The notes beneath the pieces were generated by a model. That model did not search any database. It worked only from the letters and a program-made list of their open reading frames with translations, and had not been told where the DNA came from. Below, piece after piece: positions 40,288-50,518 of a stretch of DNA of 64,000 bases. A program made the translations under genes and the position numbers. Where the stretch lies: positions 37,266 to 101,265 of the forward strand of contig NZ_KB291655.1 of assembly GCF_000320405.1 (NCBI RefSeq). The letters run 5' to 3'. Positions within the stretch are counted from its first letter, which is position 1, and each line of letters opens with the position of its first letter. Source of the stretch: Clostridium celatum DSM 1785 (GTDB lineage: Bacteria > Bacillota > Clostridia > Clostridiales > Clostridiaceae).

Positions 40288-40484
40288 TTTATAGCATCTC
40301 CCTAGCTTAATATACGAAGTATTATCAAAAATATTTTTTATATTTTGATATCTCCCCTTCTTATTACTTATATTCTCTTTAAAATATAATAATGAATATT
40401 TTTTAAATTAATTCTTTTCAAAATTTTTCCATTTTGTTATAATTTATATATATTATGTTAATCTTTTTATAATGAGGTGTACTT

Positions 40485-40946
40485 ATGGATATTAAAATTA
40501 ATTTTAAAATATATAACAAAATACTAAATAAATGCTTTTCTGTAACTAGAATAGATTATATAGATAAACAAATCTATTATTTAAATAAAGATAAAAATGA
40601 AGAAGCTATTGTTTCATTTGATGATAGTATATTATTATTACCTACAGGCATTCATGACGCATCTGGACGTGAAATTTTTCAAGGAGATGTTATATCTTAT
40701 CAGGAAAATAGCTTTACTTATAAAAAAACAGCTGAAGTAATTTATGAAAATGGATGCTTCTTTACAAAGCAAATACTTCCTAAAAATATAGCACTTACTG
40801 CTCAAAAAGAAAACTTAGATCTTGATAACTTTAAGGATCTTTTATATCTTTCTACCTTATCAACTACTAAACCTGTTAAAATTATAGGTAATATTTTTTC
40901 TTATAAACCTAGCAAAAATTCTGGTAAAATTAAAATTACAGTTTAA
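40485..40946 (+). CDS. YopX-family protein
   Basis: A 153-residue protein with the YopX core: LLPTGIHDASGREIFQGDVI, followed by a beta-barrel-like segment (AEVIYENGCFFTKQ) and VKIIGNIFSY near the end. YopX proteins occur mainly in Firmicute prophages, where their role is unknown. GAGGTG precedes the ATG. No integrase or structural phage gene is nearby, so this is an isolated or domesticated copy. Confidence 0.8.
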   Translation: MDIKINFKIYNKILNKCFSVTRIDYIDKQIYYLNKDKNEEAIVSFDDSILLLPTGIHDASGREIFQGDVISYQENSFTYKKTAEVIYENGCFFTKQILPKNIALTAQKENLDLDNFKDLLYLSTLSTTKPVKIIGNIFSYKPSKNSGKIKITV

Positions 40947-40966
40947 ATATCAAATGTGTATAAAAA

Positions 40967-41026
40967 ATAAAATTACAGTTAAGGTTTAAATATCATTATT
41001 GTGAATTTTAACCTTAACTGTAATTT
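40967..41026. terminator. Bidirectional terminator
   Basis: AAAATTACAGTTAAGGTTTAAA pairs with TTTTAACCTTAACTGTAATTTT between the convergent YopX-like and plsC genes. Confidence 0.85.
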
Positions 41027-41094
41027 TTCTATTATTTAATAATATTACTATGCTATTATATAAACTTTTCAAATAATTTTTATTAATTATAAAT

Positions 41095-41808
41095 TTATTT
41101 AAAAGTTTCACTTAAATTTCTCTCTATGACTTCCTTAACCTTTATAGATAAGTAATTTTGCTCTTCTCTATTCATATCTTTTGTTTCGATTGGCTTTTCA
41201 AATATTACTCTTATTTTCTCTGGCTTAAACTTTCTCTCTTTTTCAAAAGATCTAAAAGCCCCATCTATTGTAATCGGTACTATTGGAACCTTAGCTATTG
41301 TTGCAAGCTTTAAACTTCCCTTCTTAAAATCAAGCAACTTTCCATCCTTACTTCTTGTACCCTCTGGAAATATCATCATAGAATATCCTTCTTTAATATT
41401 ATTTACACCTTCTTTTATAACTCTAACAGCATCTCTGTTATCACTTCTATCTAAAGCAATACATTTGCATCTTGGAAGCCAATAGCCTAATACTGGTACT
41501 TTTAATATTTCCTTTTTTGAAATGAATCCTATAACTCTATTTGCAGCATAATAAACAATAGGTATATCTAAAATACTTGTGTGATTTCCTATAAATACAC
41601 AAGGCCCTTTTGGTATATTTTCTTTTCCTTCTACTTGTACTTCTATACCTATAGTTTCAATTGTAAATCTAGACCAGTTATACATACATCTGCTAGAATA
41701 TTTGGTTGCTTCGTCTATTCCTTTGAATCTCTTTATATATTCATATTTTAAGCCTCTAATTTGCATATATAACATATATAAACCATACTTTACATATTTA
41801 AAAAACAT
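41095..41808 (-). CDS. plsC: 1-acyl-sn-glycerol-3-phosphate acyltransferase
   Basis: A 237-residue PlsC-type acyltransferase. The catalytic motif FIGNHTSILDIPI (H-x4-D) lies near residue 75, the glycerol-phosphate-binding motif MIFPEGTRSKDGKLL near 147 and the VPIVPITIDGAF motif near 178. One amphipathic or membrane helix precedes the catalytic part. It adds the second acyl chain to lysophosphatidic acid at the inner face of the membrane, giving phosphatidic acid. GGAGGGAT precedes the ATG. It is monocistronic. Confidence 0.9.
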   Translation of the reverse strand: MFFKYVKYGLYMLYMQIRGLKYEYIKRFKGIDEATKYSSRCMYNWSRFTIETIGIEVQVEGKENIPKGPCVFIGNHTSILDIPIVYYAANRVIGFISKKEILKVPVLGYWLPRCKCIALDRSDNRDAVRVIKEGVNNIKEGYSMMIFPEGTRSKDGKLLDFKKGSLKLATIAKVPIVPITIDGAFRSFEKERKFKPEKIRVIFEKPIETKDMNREEQNYLSIKVKEVIERNLSETFK

Positions 41809-41914
41809 TTTATCCCTCCATCAATTGATGATGCTATTATAACATAACTTTTCTTTATTCGACAAAATATTCTATGTTTTTTAATATATAAATTAAAATG
41901 GAATAGAAATACAT

Positions 41915-44900
41915 CTAGCTCAGTTCTATCTTAACCTTACTTCCACCTTTTCCTGATTCTGCTGGAGTAATTAAAAGCTTAACTGGTATTCTATTTTTTA
42001 TACTTTCAACATGGCTTATAATTCCAACCTTTAACTTATCATTATGTATTCTTTCAAGAGAACCCATAACAACTTCTAAAAGATTGTCATCTAGTGTTCC
42101 AAATCCTTCATCTAAGAAAAATAACTCAAGTGGTGCAGTACCTTTTAATTGGATTTCTGATGATAGTGCTAATGCTAATGCTAATGATGCTAAGAAGGTT
42201 TCCCCTCCAGAAAGAGTTGATGCATCTCTTGCTGCACCACCATTTTTATAATCTCTTATAATAAATTTTCCATCTTCATCTACTTCTAATCCATAATTGC
42301 CATTAGTTATTTCCTTTAATCTATTACTAGCTTCAATTGATACGTATTTAAGCCTAGTAGCTGCAACAAATTCAACAAATTTCTTTCCTTTAAACAATTT
42401 ATCTAAATCATTTAATAATGCTAACTTATGATCTAATTCAGCTTTTTGTTTTAATAAATCCTTAAGTTCTAACATCTTATTTTCAATAACTTTAAGTTCT
42501 TCTTCTATCTTAATTTTTATTTCACTTAAGACCTGAACTTCTTTTTCTTTTGACTCTTTTTCTTCCTGAAGTCTTATCCACTCTTCTTCTGTTATATTTC
42601 TACCTGATATCTTCTTAGCTACACTTTCTATAGCTCCTCTAACCTTTGATAAATCGTCATTATATTTTTCTATTTTTTCTTTTAATACTTTCATAACATC
42701 ATTTTCAATAATATTATTCATTACATCATCTATAGTTTCAAAGTTTTGCTCTAATAATACAGAGTCTAGCTTTATCTTTTCAATATCTTTTCTCTTAAGA
42801 AGCTCTGATAATGTACTGCTTAAGCTAATTAATTTTTCATTACATTCTTGGAAGACCTTATCTTTCATATCTTTATTTTTTTCTGAAAGCTCAAATTCAG
42901 ATTCTATAGCTTTTATTTCACTAATAATTGAATTTAATAATTCTTCTAAATTATCAATCTTACCTACTTTACTTACTATTTGTTGTATCTTATCATTTTT
43001 ATTGCTATTTTTAGATTCTAAAGTAGATTTTTCCTTAACTAATATTTCTCTTAAACTTGATACCTTTTGCTGATGATCATCTTTATCTTTTATTAAATCT
43101 TCTAGTAACTTTCTATATTTTTTTAAATCATTCTCTAGACCTGATTTTTTCTTTTCAATTTCAACAATTTCATTACTCTTAGTAATAAAATCATCTACAT
43201 TAGTTTCAGCTCTTAATATATTTAATTTTTCTGTTATGTTCTGTAGATCTTCATTTGATTTATTATACTCTTTTTCTAATACAATTAATTGTTTCTCATT
43301 TGCCAACAATTTTGCTTCAGTAGCCTTTAACTTTCCTTCCACATCGTATTTTTTATCTTTTAATATCTTATTACTCTTTTCTAACTCTTCTTTATTAGCT
43401 ATATATTTATTAAGTTTATTTGCAAACTCATTAATTTTTCTCTCTAATTCTTCTACAGAAACTTTCTTAAATTCCTCACCTAAAGATTTTATTTTACCTC
43501 TTAAATCTTTAATGTTATTATTTGAACTTTCTTGATTAGCTTCTATTTTACTAATATTAGCCTCTAAAGATTTTAATTGCTGTTCTTTTACTTTTATCTC
43601 ACGTTCTAATGTATCAATATCTTGAACTTGTATAGACTTAATATTTTCTTTATGATGGTCTATAGAGCCACATACTGGACATACCTCTCCATTATTTAAA
43701 GCTTCTCTAAGAGAATGAGCTAAATTCTCAATTTCATATTCTCTCATATTTGATTTACGTTTCTCAATATTCTTTTCTAGACTTTCCTTTTCTGCTTTAA
43801 ATCCATCTAATTCTTTAGCTGATTTATTAATATATTCTTGACACTTTACAATCTCATCATTATATCTATTAAATTCATTCCATTTTTCTTTACTTTGAGA
43901 ATATTCAGTTTGAAGCCTTAATAAATCATTTTGATCCCCTGGACAATTTTTTATTAATTCTTCATAAGCTTTTTCATTGTCTAACAATTCTTTTACTTTT
44001 TCATTTAACTTACAAGTTAAAGTTTCTTTATCATTAACTTCCACTAAACTCTCTTCTTTTAGTACTTTTATTTTATCTTTAGTGTTATTTACTATTAATG
44101 TTAGGTTGTTAAACTCTTTAGTAGTTAAAAGTCCTTCCTGAACCTTTTCTTTAAACTTAGAATCTAAATTTAATTTATCTACTTCATTTTCAGTAAGACT
44201 AATCTTTTCATTTCCCTTTTCCACTCTTCCTTCTAATACTTTAGCCTCTTTAATATGTTTTTCTTCTTCTAATTGTAATTCCTTAACTCTATTCTCTAAT
44301 TCATTAATATCTTTAATTAAAATTTCTAAAGCTTTCTTATCTTCTAATGCATCTAATACTTTTTGTTCTTCTAATTTTAGCTTTGGTAATTCTTTATCTT
44401 TTTTATTTCTAGCTAAAATATATCTTTCTTCTGCCTTCTCTTTTTCTGCTTTTAAAACTTCTAATTTTATCTTATATTCACTTAAGTTTTCTTCAGTAAC
44501 TGATATATTTTTTAATGTATCTCTATAGCTTAAAACATAAGGCTTAACCTTATCAGCAGCCTCTGCCATTTTTACTTTTTTCTTTTCTAACTCTATTTCC
44601 TCACCTTTACTTACAAGTTGCTTTTCTTTAGTTTTATAGCTTTCAATTTCTAACTGCCAATTCCAAAGTTCTTGATTTTCTTTAAAACTTTTTTCACTTT
44701 CCTTTAACTGCTTATTTGCAATATTTAAAGCCAGCTCATTTTCCTTTAAAGCTTCTTCTTTTTCTTTCTTCTTTTCTTCACTAATACCTTCATATCCCAT
44801 TAATTGTCCTGAAAGAATATCATTTTGTGTTTTTTCTTTCTTTATTTCTCTTGAAAGCTTTACTGATAAATTATCACCATACTGTTCTAAATTAAATAAT

Positions 44901-45406
44901 CTTTCAAGCATCTCTCTTCTTGGTTTACCTTCAAGCTTTAAAAACTCTGAGAACTTTCCTTGTGGTAATACTACAGTTCTAGTAAAATCCTCTAAGCTTA
45001 AACCAATAATTTTTTTACACTCAGTATTAACATTAGTTACTCCTTCTGTTAATACATTTTCTAATCCATCAGTTATATCAATTACCTTACATTTATCCGA
45101 TACTGGATTGCCTGACTTATTTCTTTTAAAGCTTCTTACGACCTTATATTTCTTAACTTCTGATGTTGATATTTGAAATTCAAAACTAACATTTAACTTA
45201 TCACAATTAGTATTTATATAATTAGAACTTTTTCTTGAAACATCTCCATATAAAGCTAAAGTTATACCATCTAAAATAGTTGATTTTCCACTACCTGTTG
45301 GTCCAAATATTCCAAACAAACCTCTACTTGTTAATTTATCAAAATCAACAGTTTGTTCTTCTATAAAGCTATTTAATCCTTTTATAGTTAATTTAATTGG
45401 TCTCAC
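41915..45406 (-). CDS. sbcC: Exonuclease SbcC (SMC-like subunit)
   Basis: The start is GTG 45406 (MRPIKLTIKGLNSFIEE), six bases after AAGGTG; it overlaps the end of sbcD by 14 bases. The 1163-residue protein has Walker A (GIFGPTGSGKSTILDG), a Q-loop, long coiled coils on both sides of the zinc hook (NNGEVCPVCGSIDHH, middle of the chain), the ABC signature (STLSGGETFLASLALALAL) and Walker B (LELFFLDEGFGTLD). With SbcD it forms the Mre11-Rad50-like nuclease that opens hairpins and protein-blocked DNA ends. Confidence 0.96.
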   Translation of the reverse strand: MRPIKLTIKGLNSFIEEQTVDFDKLTSRGLFGIFGPTGSGKSTILDGITLALYGDVSRKSSNYINTNCDKLNVSFEFQISTSEVKKYKVVRSFKRNKSGNPVSDKCKVIDITDGLENVLTEGVTNVNTECKKIIGLSLEDFTRTVVLPQGKFSEFLKLEGKPRREMLERLFNLEQYGDNLSVKLSREIKKEKTQNDILSGQLMGYEGISEEKKKEKEEALKENELALNIANKQLKESEKSFKENQELWNWQLEIESYKTKEKQLVSKGEEIELEKKKVKMAEAADKVKPYVLSYRDTLKNISVTEENLSEYKIKLEVLKAEKEKAEERYILARNKKDKELPKLKLEEQKVLDALEDKKALEILIKDINELENRVKELQLEEEKHIKEAKVLEGRVEKGNEKISLTENEVDKLNLDSKFKEKVQEGLLTTKEFNNLTLIVNNTKDKIKVLKEESLVEVNDKETLTCKLNEKVKELLDNEKAYEELIKNCPGDQNDLLRLQTEYSQSKEKWNEFNRYNDEIVKCQEYINKSAKELDGFKAEKESLEKNIEKRKSNMREYEIENLAHSLREALNNGEVCPVCGSIDHHKENIKSIQVQDIDTLEREIKVKEQQLKSLEANISKIEANQESSNNNIKDLRGKIKSLGEEFKKVSVEELERKINEFANKLNKYIANKEELEKSNKILKDKKYDVEGKLKATEAKLLANEKQLIVLEKEYNKSNEDLQNITEKLNILRAETNVDDFITKSNEIVEIEKKKSGLENDLKKYRKLLEDLIKDKDDHQQKVSSLREILVKEKSTLESKNSNKNDKIQQIVSKVGKIDNLEELLNSIISEIKAIESEFELSEKNKDMKDKVFQECNEKLISLSSTLSELLKRKDIEKIKLDSVLLEQNFETIDDVMNNIIENDVMKVLKEKIEKYNDDLSKVRGAIESVAKKISGRNITEEEWIRLQEEKESKEKEVQVLSEIKIKIEEELKVIENKMLELKDLLKQKAELDHKLALLNDLDKLFKGKKFVEFVAATRLKYVSIEASNRLKEITNGNYGLEVDEDGKFIIRDYKNGGAARDASTLSGGETFLASLALALALSSEIQLKGTAPLELFFLDEGFGTLDDNLLEVVMGSLERIHNDKLKVGIISHVESIKNRIPVKLLITPAESGKGGSKVKIELS

Positions 45407-46613
45407 TATCATCACCTTCTTCATTTAATAATCTTAGCAACAAATCCACCACTTCATTATCTGCTTCTACTTCTCTTTCCTTCTTATAAAACTCTCTAAA
45501 AATCTCTTCAAAGGATTTTTCTTGAATACTAATTGCACTTTCCTCTTCTACATCTGAATTTAACTTTGGTAGTATTTCTAAAATATCCTTCTTTAAATCT
45601 TTCATTCTTTTTATTTCATCTTCTCTTATATATCTATCTGTTTTTATTTCTAAATAAACCCAGCATTCTCTCTCTTTATTTTCTTCACATTTTTCTATTG
45701 CTTCATCTATACTGTTACATGCCCAAAGCTCTATTGGCTTATAAATTTTAAGCTCAACTTCATTAATAATAGCCTCTTTACCAGCACTTAAATCTACAAT
45801 AAAACATTTTTTAATTGTATTTCTCTCCTTTTTATTATATTGAATTGGAGAACCAGAATATCTAGCTTTTTTATTTGTTCCTGGTACTACTTGTGGCTTA
45901 TGTACATGTCCTAAAGCAACATATTGTGCTTCTTTAGGTAAACAATATCCATCAACAATATAACTTCCACCTAATTGAATAGCTCTTTCAGAACCACTTT
46001 CTTCACTTCCCATAGTATAAATATGTGAAACTGCAATATTTATTGTATCTTTTCTATAATTTACTTTAAGTGAATCAAATAATTGTTTTATTCTTTCACC
46101 ATAACTTTTTAATCTCTCATCATCATCATCCATTTCACCATATAAAACTTCATTTAACCTTTTTTCACTTGGATATGGCACTGTTAATATAACTGATTTT
46201 TCTCCATTTATCTCTATTTCAACAAATCCTTCTCCTGAGTTTACAACTCTATGCTTTCCATATTGCCCAGGTTGTACTACAGTCTTTGGAGTTCCAACCA
46301 TTATAATTCCATGCTCCATAGCAAGTGGTCCTGCTGCAACTAATCTTTCAGGATTATCATGATTTCCTGCAATAACTAAAGTTAACCTTTCTCCATTTTT
46401 AGAAAGTTTTTTTAATGTATCATAAAACATTTTTTCAGCTCTTGCTGGTGGATTACTTGAATCATAAACATCACCTGCAATAATAACTAAATCAATATTA
46501 TTTTCTTCTACTATATCTATAAAATCATTTAAAAATGCTTCCTGCTCATCCATTCTACTTTGACCTTCTAGGTTCTTGCCCAAATGCCAATCTCCAGTAT
46601 GTAATATTCTCAA
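45393..46613 (-). CDS. sbcD: Exonuclease SbcD (Mre11-like nuclease subunit)
   Basis: The start is TTG 46613 (MRILHTGDWHLGKNLEGQSR), seven bases after GGAGG. The 406-residue protein carries the calcineurin-like metal motifs GDWHLGK, IIAGDVYDSSNPP, IAGNHDNPERL, VSHIYTMG and LGHVHKPQ. The capping domain and a C-terminal helical tail for SbcC binding follow. The stop is inside the start of sbcC, so translation is coupled and the two subunits are made together. Confidence 0.96.
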   Translation of the reverse strand: MRILHTGDWHLGKNLEGQSRMDEQEAFLNDFIDIVEENNIDLVIIAGDVYDSSNPPARAEKMFYDTLKKLSKNGERLTLVIAGNHDNPERLVAAGPLAMEHGIIMVGTPKTVVQPGQYGKHRVVNSGEGFVEIEINGEKSVILTVPYPSEKRLNEVLYGEMDDDDERLKSYGERIKQLFDSLKVNYRKDTINIAVSHIYTMGSEESGSERAIQLGGSYIVDGYCLPKEAQYVALGHVHKPQVVPGTNKKARYSGSPIQYNKKERNTIKKCFIVDLSAGKEAIINEVELKIYKPIELWACNSIDEAIEKCEENKERECWVYLEIKTDRYIREDEIKRMKDLKKDILEILPKLNSDVEEESAISIQEKSFEEIFREFYKKEREVEADNEVVDLLLRLLNEEGDDSETN

Positions 46614-46765
46614 AATATAACCTCCATCCTATAAATTTATTTACCTTAATTATACAACAAATCCCTCATAATATTATCTAAACTTTATAAAAAGTACGAT
46701 ATAACACTACAAAGAAGCTATTTCCTTTTATAATAAAAATTTGAATGTTTTTTTGTATAAAAATC

Positions 46766-46820
46766 ACCCCGCTAAGTATATTTTGCAACAATATTTTTTT
46801 ATTGCATCTACATAACGGGG
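46766..46820 (-). terminator. Terminator of thrS
   Basis: CCCCGTTATGTAGATGCAA pairs imperfectly with TTGCAAAATATACTTAGCGGGG (minus strand), then TGATTTTTATAC. It lies about 45 bases after the thrS stop. Confidence 0.75.
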
Positions 46821-46864
46821 CTTACTTCAACTTACTATGTGTTTTTGTTTAGAAAATCTCAAGT

Positions 46865-48769
46865 TTAATTTTTATTTTTTATTTCAGTAGTTATTCTATT
46901 AATAAATTCTTTTAAATCAATAGCTCCTTCATCACCATTATCTCTACTTCTTAGTGAAATAGTTTTATCATTTTCTTCTTTTTCCCCAATAATGATTATA
47001 TAAGGTACTCTTTCATTTCTAGCTTCTCTTATTTTATATCCTATTTTTTCAGTACGTAAATCAGTTTCAACTCTTACCCCATTAGCTTCAAGCTTTTCTC
47101 TAACTTCATTAGTATAATCAGTAAATTTATCAGAAATAGGTAAAATTTTAACTTGGACTGGTGCAAGCCATGTTGGGAATTTACCTGCAAAATGCTCAAT
47201 TAATATACCAATAAATCTCTCAATACTTCCAAATATAACTCTATGAATAACTATTGGTCTATGCTTTTCACCATCACTACCAATATAGTCTAATTCAAAT
47301 CTTTGAGGTAATTGGAAATCTAATTGAATAGTTCCACATTGCCATGTTCTTCCCAAACTGTCTTCAAGATGGAAGTCTATCTTTGGTCCATAAAAGGCTC
47401 CATCGCCTTCATTAACTTTATACTGTAAATTCATTTCTTCAAGGGCCGCTTTTAATGACTCTTCTGCTATATTCCAATCTTCATCACTTCCCATAGAATC
47501 TTCTGGTCTTGTAGATAATTCAACACTATATTTAAATCCAAATTTTGAATAAACTTCATCAATTAAAGCAACAACGCCTTTAATTTCTGATTTTATTTGC
47601 TCTGGTAACATAAATATATGAGCATCATCTTGAGTAAATGCTCTTACTCTCATAAGGCCATGTAAAGCACCTGAAAGTTCATGTCTATGAACTCTTCCAA
47701 GCTCTCCAACTCTCATTGGAAAATCTCTATAAGAATGTGTTTCTGTTTTATAAATAAGCATTCCACCAGGACAATTCATAGGCTTTAATGCAAACTCTTC
47801 CTCATCAATCATTGAAATATACATATTTTCCTTATAATGATCCCAATGTCCTGAAGTTTCCCATAGCTTTTTATTTAACATTATCGGTGTTTCAACTTCA
47901 ACATATCCAGCCTTTTGGTGCAACTCTCTCCAATAATTAATTAAGTTATTTTTAAGAATAACTCCTTTTGGTAAGAAAAATGGAAATCCTGGTCCTTCAT
48001 CAACAAAAGTAAATAACTTTAACTCTTTACCTAATTTTCTATGATCTCTTTTCTTCGCTTCTTCTATATTATTTAAATAAGTTTTTAAAATATCTTTATT
48101 TGCAAATGCCACCCCATAAACTCTTTGTAACATTTTATTTTTTTCATTACCTTTCCAGTAAGCCCCTGCAACACTAGTTAATTTAAAATCTTTTATTCCT
48201 TTAGTAGACAAAAGATGTGGTCCTCTACAAAGATCTATAAAATCGCCTTGTTTATATAGAGAAATTGTTTCTTCTTCTGAAAGATCCTTTATAAGTTCTA
48301 CCTTATACGGTTCTCCTCTTTCTTCCATTAACCTTAAAGCCTCTTCTCTACTTAATACTATTCTTTTTATTGAAATATCCTCTTTTATTATTTTGTTCAT
48401 TTCTTCTTCTATTTTAACTAAGTCCTCATTATTAAATGGAACTTCTATATCAAAATCATAATAAAACCCATTTTCTATTGTTGGTCCTATAGCTAGCTTT
48501 ACATCTTTATAAAGTCTTTTTACAGCTTGAGCCATTACATGTGAGGTAGTGTGTCTCATAACCTCAACTCCAGCTTCATCATCATAAGTTATTATATTAA
48601 CCTCATCATTGTTTTTAAGTTTATAAGATAAGTCAACTAAGGTTCCATTTACTTCACCTACTACTGCGGACTTTCCTAACTTTTTGCTAATCGATTTAGC
48701 TAGATCTAAAACAGTTGAATTTTCTTCAATTTTTCTTATTGATCCATCTTTTAATTTTAAATTAATCAT
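46865..48769 (-). CDS. thrS: Threonyl-tRNA synthetase
   Basis: A 634-residue class II synthetase of full length. The TGS domain (residues 1-61), the editing domain with HTTSHVMAQAVKRLY and DLCRGPH, the catalytic core with motif 2 (RVGELGRVHRHELSGALHGL) and motif 3 (HRVIFGSIERFIGILIEHFA), and the anticodon-binding domain (AEVKIL-like PVQVKILPISDKF to the end) are all present. It charges tRNA-Thr. AGGAGG precedes the ATG. A T-box leader upstream ties expression to uncharged tRNA-Thr. Confidence 0.97.
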   Translation of the reverse strand: MINLKLKDGSIRKIEENSTVLDLAKSISKKLGKSAVVGEVNGTLVDLSYKLKNNDEVNIITYDDEAGVEVMRHTTSHVMAQAVKRLYKDVKLAIGPTIENGFYYDFDIEVPFNNEDLVKIEEEMNKIIKEDISIKRIVLSREEALRLMEERGEPYKVELIKDLSEEETISLYKQGDFIDLCRGPHLLSTKGIKDFKLTSVAGAYWKGNEKNKMLQRVYGVAFANKDILKTYLNNIEEAKKRDHRKLGKELKLFTFVDEGPGFPFFLPKGVILKNNLINYWRELHQKAGYVEVETPIMLNKKLWETSGHWDHYKENMYISMIDEEEFALKPMNCPGGMLIYKTETHSYRDFPMRVGELGRVHRHELSGALHGLMRVRAFTQDDAHIFMLPEQIKSEIKGVVALIDEVYSKFGFKYSVELSTRPEDSMGSDEDWNIAEESLKAALEEMNLQYKVNEGDGAFYGPKIDFHLEDSLGRTWQCGTIQLDFQLPQRFELDYIGSDGEKHRPIVIHRVIFGSIERFIGILIEHFAGKFPTWLAPVQVKILPISDKFTDYTNEVREKLEANGVRVETDLRTEKIGYKIREARNERVPYIIIIGEKEENDKTISLRSRDNGDEGAIDLKEFINRITTEIKNKN

Positions 48770-48837
48770 TCACATTCTACCTCCTTTAAGTTCTATTTTA
48801 GAGAAAATCTTTAATTCTCTATATTTATTTTTGATAT

Positions 48838-49062
48838 AAAAAAAACATCCATCCCTAAGCTTGGGACGAATGCTATATCCGTGGTTCCACCCAAATTGAA
48901 TAAAAAATTCAATTCATCTCTTAAAGTATTATCGATCTTCACCGATGGTATTTCTCACTTAATGATACTAAACCATAACTCCAGGGTAGTTTTCTTATAG
49001 TCATATTTAAAAGTGCTTACAGCCTTTGACACTTTATCTCTTAAAATTGTATTCTATAATAC
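48838..49062 (-). ncRNA. T-box leader of thrS
   Basis: The minus strand carries the T-box sequence GGGTGGAACCACGG (48879-48892), the antiterminator. A terminator follows (CATTCGTCCC with GGGATGGATG, then eight T residues, 48838-48873). The stem I region lies at about 48960-49062. A likely Thr specifier (ACU or ACC) sits at 48985-48990. The leader covers most of the 435-base gap between thrS and thiW. The rest (49063-49204) shows nothing else that I can name. Confidence 0.93.
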
Positions 49063-49204
49063 TCATCCCTTTCAATGTTCATTGATATTTAAGTATATTT
49101 TAAAATTAATGTTACCACTTTATTTTTATTTTGTAAATTATTATCTTTAAATTCTTTACTATTAAATAATATATCAGTACTTTTTATCTAAATTTAGTTT
49201 GCAA

Positions 49205-49708
49205 TTATTTTAATAAAAACTCTCTTATTACTTTAATCTTTAATATAATATATGCAATTAAACTACCAACAATTGAACTTAAAGAAAATGGAACAATATA
49301 AACAAATAATGCAACTTCTCTTCCTAAAACAAAAGCTGCTAAAGGATATGCTAGTAATGCTCCTATTATACCAGTTCCTACAACTTCCCCAATTACAGCT
49401 AATTCAACTTTCTTAAATTTTTTATATAGTAATCCTGCTAAAAGCACACCAACCATACTTCCTGGAAAAGCTAATATACTTCCTGTTCCTAAAATATTTC
49501 TAAGTAATGATGATACAAATGCACATAATAGTCCATAAACTGGTCCTAATGTTACACCTGATATAACATTTATAAGATGTTGAATTGGTGATGCCTTTGC
49601 ACCTAAAATAGGTATAGAAAAAGTTCCTAATACAGTGGCTATTGCAATTAATATACCACTTAATACAAGCTTTCTTGTAGCCTCTGATTTAACCTTACTT
49701 ACTTCCAT
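49205..49708 (-). CDS. thiW: ThiW, S component of an ECF transporter (thiazole/thiamine precursor)
   Basis: A 167-residue membrane protein with about five helices. It has the ThiW-specific stretch FSIPILGAKASPIQHLINVI followed by LGPVYGLLCAFVSSLLRN. It binds a thiamine precursor, inferred to be hydroxyethylthiazole, and works with a shared ECF energising module encoded elsewhere. GGGGGATT precedes the ATG. It is the last gene of the TPP-controlled operon, 29 bases after thiE. Confidence 0.9.
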   Translation of the reverse strand: MEVSKVKSEATRKLVLSGILIAIATVLGTFSIPILGAKASPIQHLINVISGVTLGPVYGLLCAFVSSLLRNILGTGSILAFPGSMVGVLLAGLLYKKFKKVELAVIGEVVGTGIIGALLAYPLAAFVLGREVALFVYIVPFSLSSIVGSLIAYIILKIKVIREFLLK

Positions 49709-49737
49709 AATTCAATCCCCCAATTTATTAATTATTT

Positions 49738-50364
49738 TTAGCTTCTTAATTTTTCAATTTCACTGCACCATTTTTCACATTCACTTTTTATATCTTCAGC
49801 TCCTAATATTGCTGAAACTACTGCATATCCATCTATGTTAGAATACTTTAATTCTTGAATATTATTTAAATTTAATCCTCCAATTGCAACTATAGGTAAA
49901 TTAACTTCTTCTTTTATACTTTTTAAAGTTTCAATTGATACTGATTTTGCATCTAATTTAGTTGTTGTATTAAACATTGCCCCTACACCTAAATAATAAG
50001 CTCCATTTTCTTTTGCTATTCTTGCTTCTTCAATAGTTCTTGCAGATACTCCTATAATTTTATTAGCACCTATTAATTCCCTAACTTTATTTGCTGGTAT
50101 ATCACTTTGTCCAACATGAACACCATCTGCATCACAAATCATAGCAATATCAACTCTATCATTAATTATAAGTTTTACATTATATCTTCTTGTTAATTCT
50201 CTAAGTTTAATTGCTTTTTCTAAAAATTCCTTGCCACTAGATTCCTTTTCTCTTAATTGAAGCATTGTAACTCCACCTTTTAATGCCTCTTCAATACACT
50301 TATAAAAATCTCTATCTTCTAAAATATTTGAATCTGTAACTAAGTATAATTTTAATTCATTCAT
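49738..50364 (-). CDS. thiE: Thiamine-phosphate synthase
   Basis: A 208-residue TIM-barrel enzyme with the ThiE motifs MLQLREKESSGKEFLEKA, IINDRVDIAMICDADGVHVG and the pyrophosphate loop GVGAMFNTTTK. It joins HMP-pyrophosphate (from ThiD) and HET-phosphate (from ThiM) into thiamine phosphate. GAGGAGAATTG precedes the ATG. Gene order agrees with its position at the end of the salvage route. Confidence 0.95.
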   Translation of the reverse strand: MNELKLYLVTDSNILEDRDFYKCIEEALKGGVTMLQLREKESSGKEFLEKAIKLRELTRRYNVKLIINDRVDIAMICDADGVHVGQSDIPANKVRELIGANKIIGVSARTIEEARIAKENGAYYLGVGAMFNTTTKLDAKSVSIETLKSIKEEVNLPIVAIGGLNLNNIQELKYSNIDGYAVVSAILGAEDIKSECEKWCSEIEKLRS

Positions 50365-50518
50365 ACAATTCTCCTCATATTTAATATATTTTTTATTATT
50401 TAATTCTCTTTAGATTTTTTGACTAAATAATAGTATTCTAGATTTGATTATTAAGATTTCCTCTATATAAACACTTTTTTAACTTTAAATTCTTATGGTA
50501 TGCTAATCTTAAACTCCA

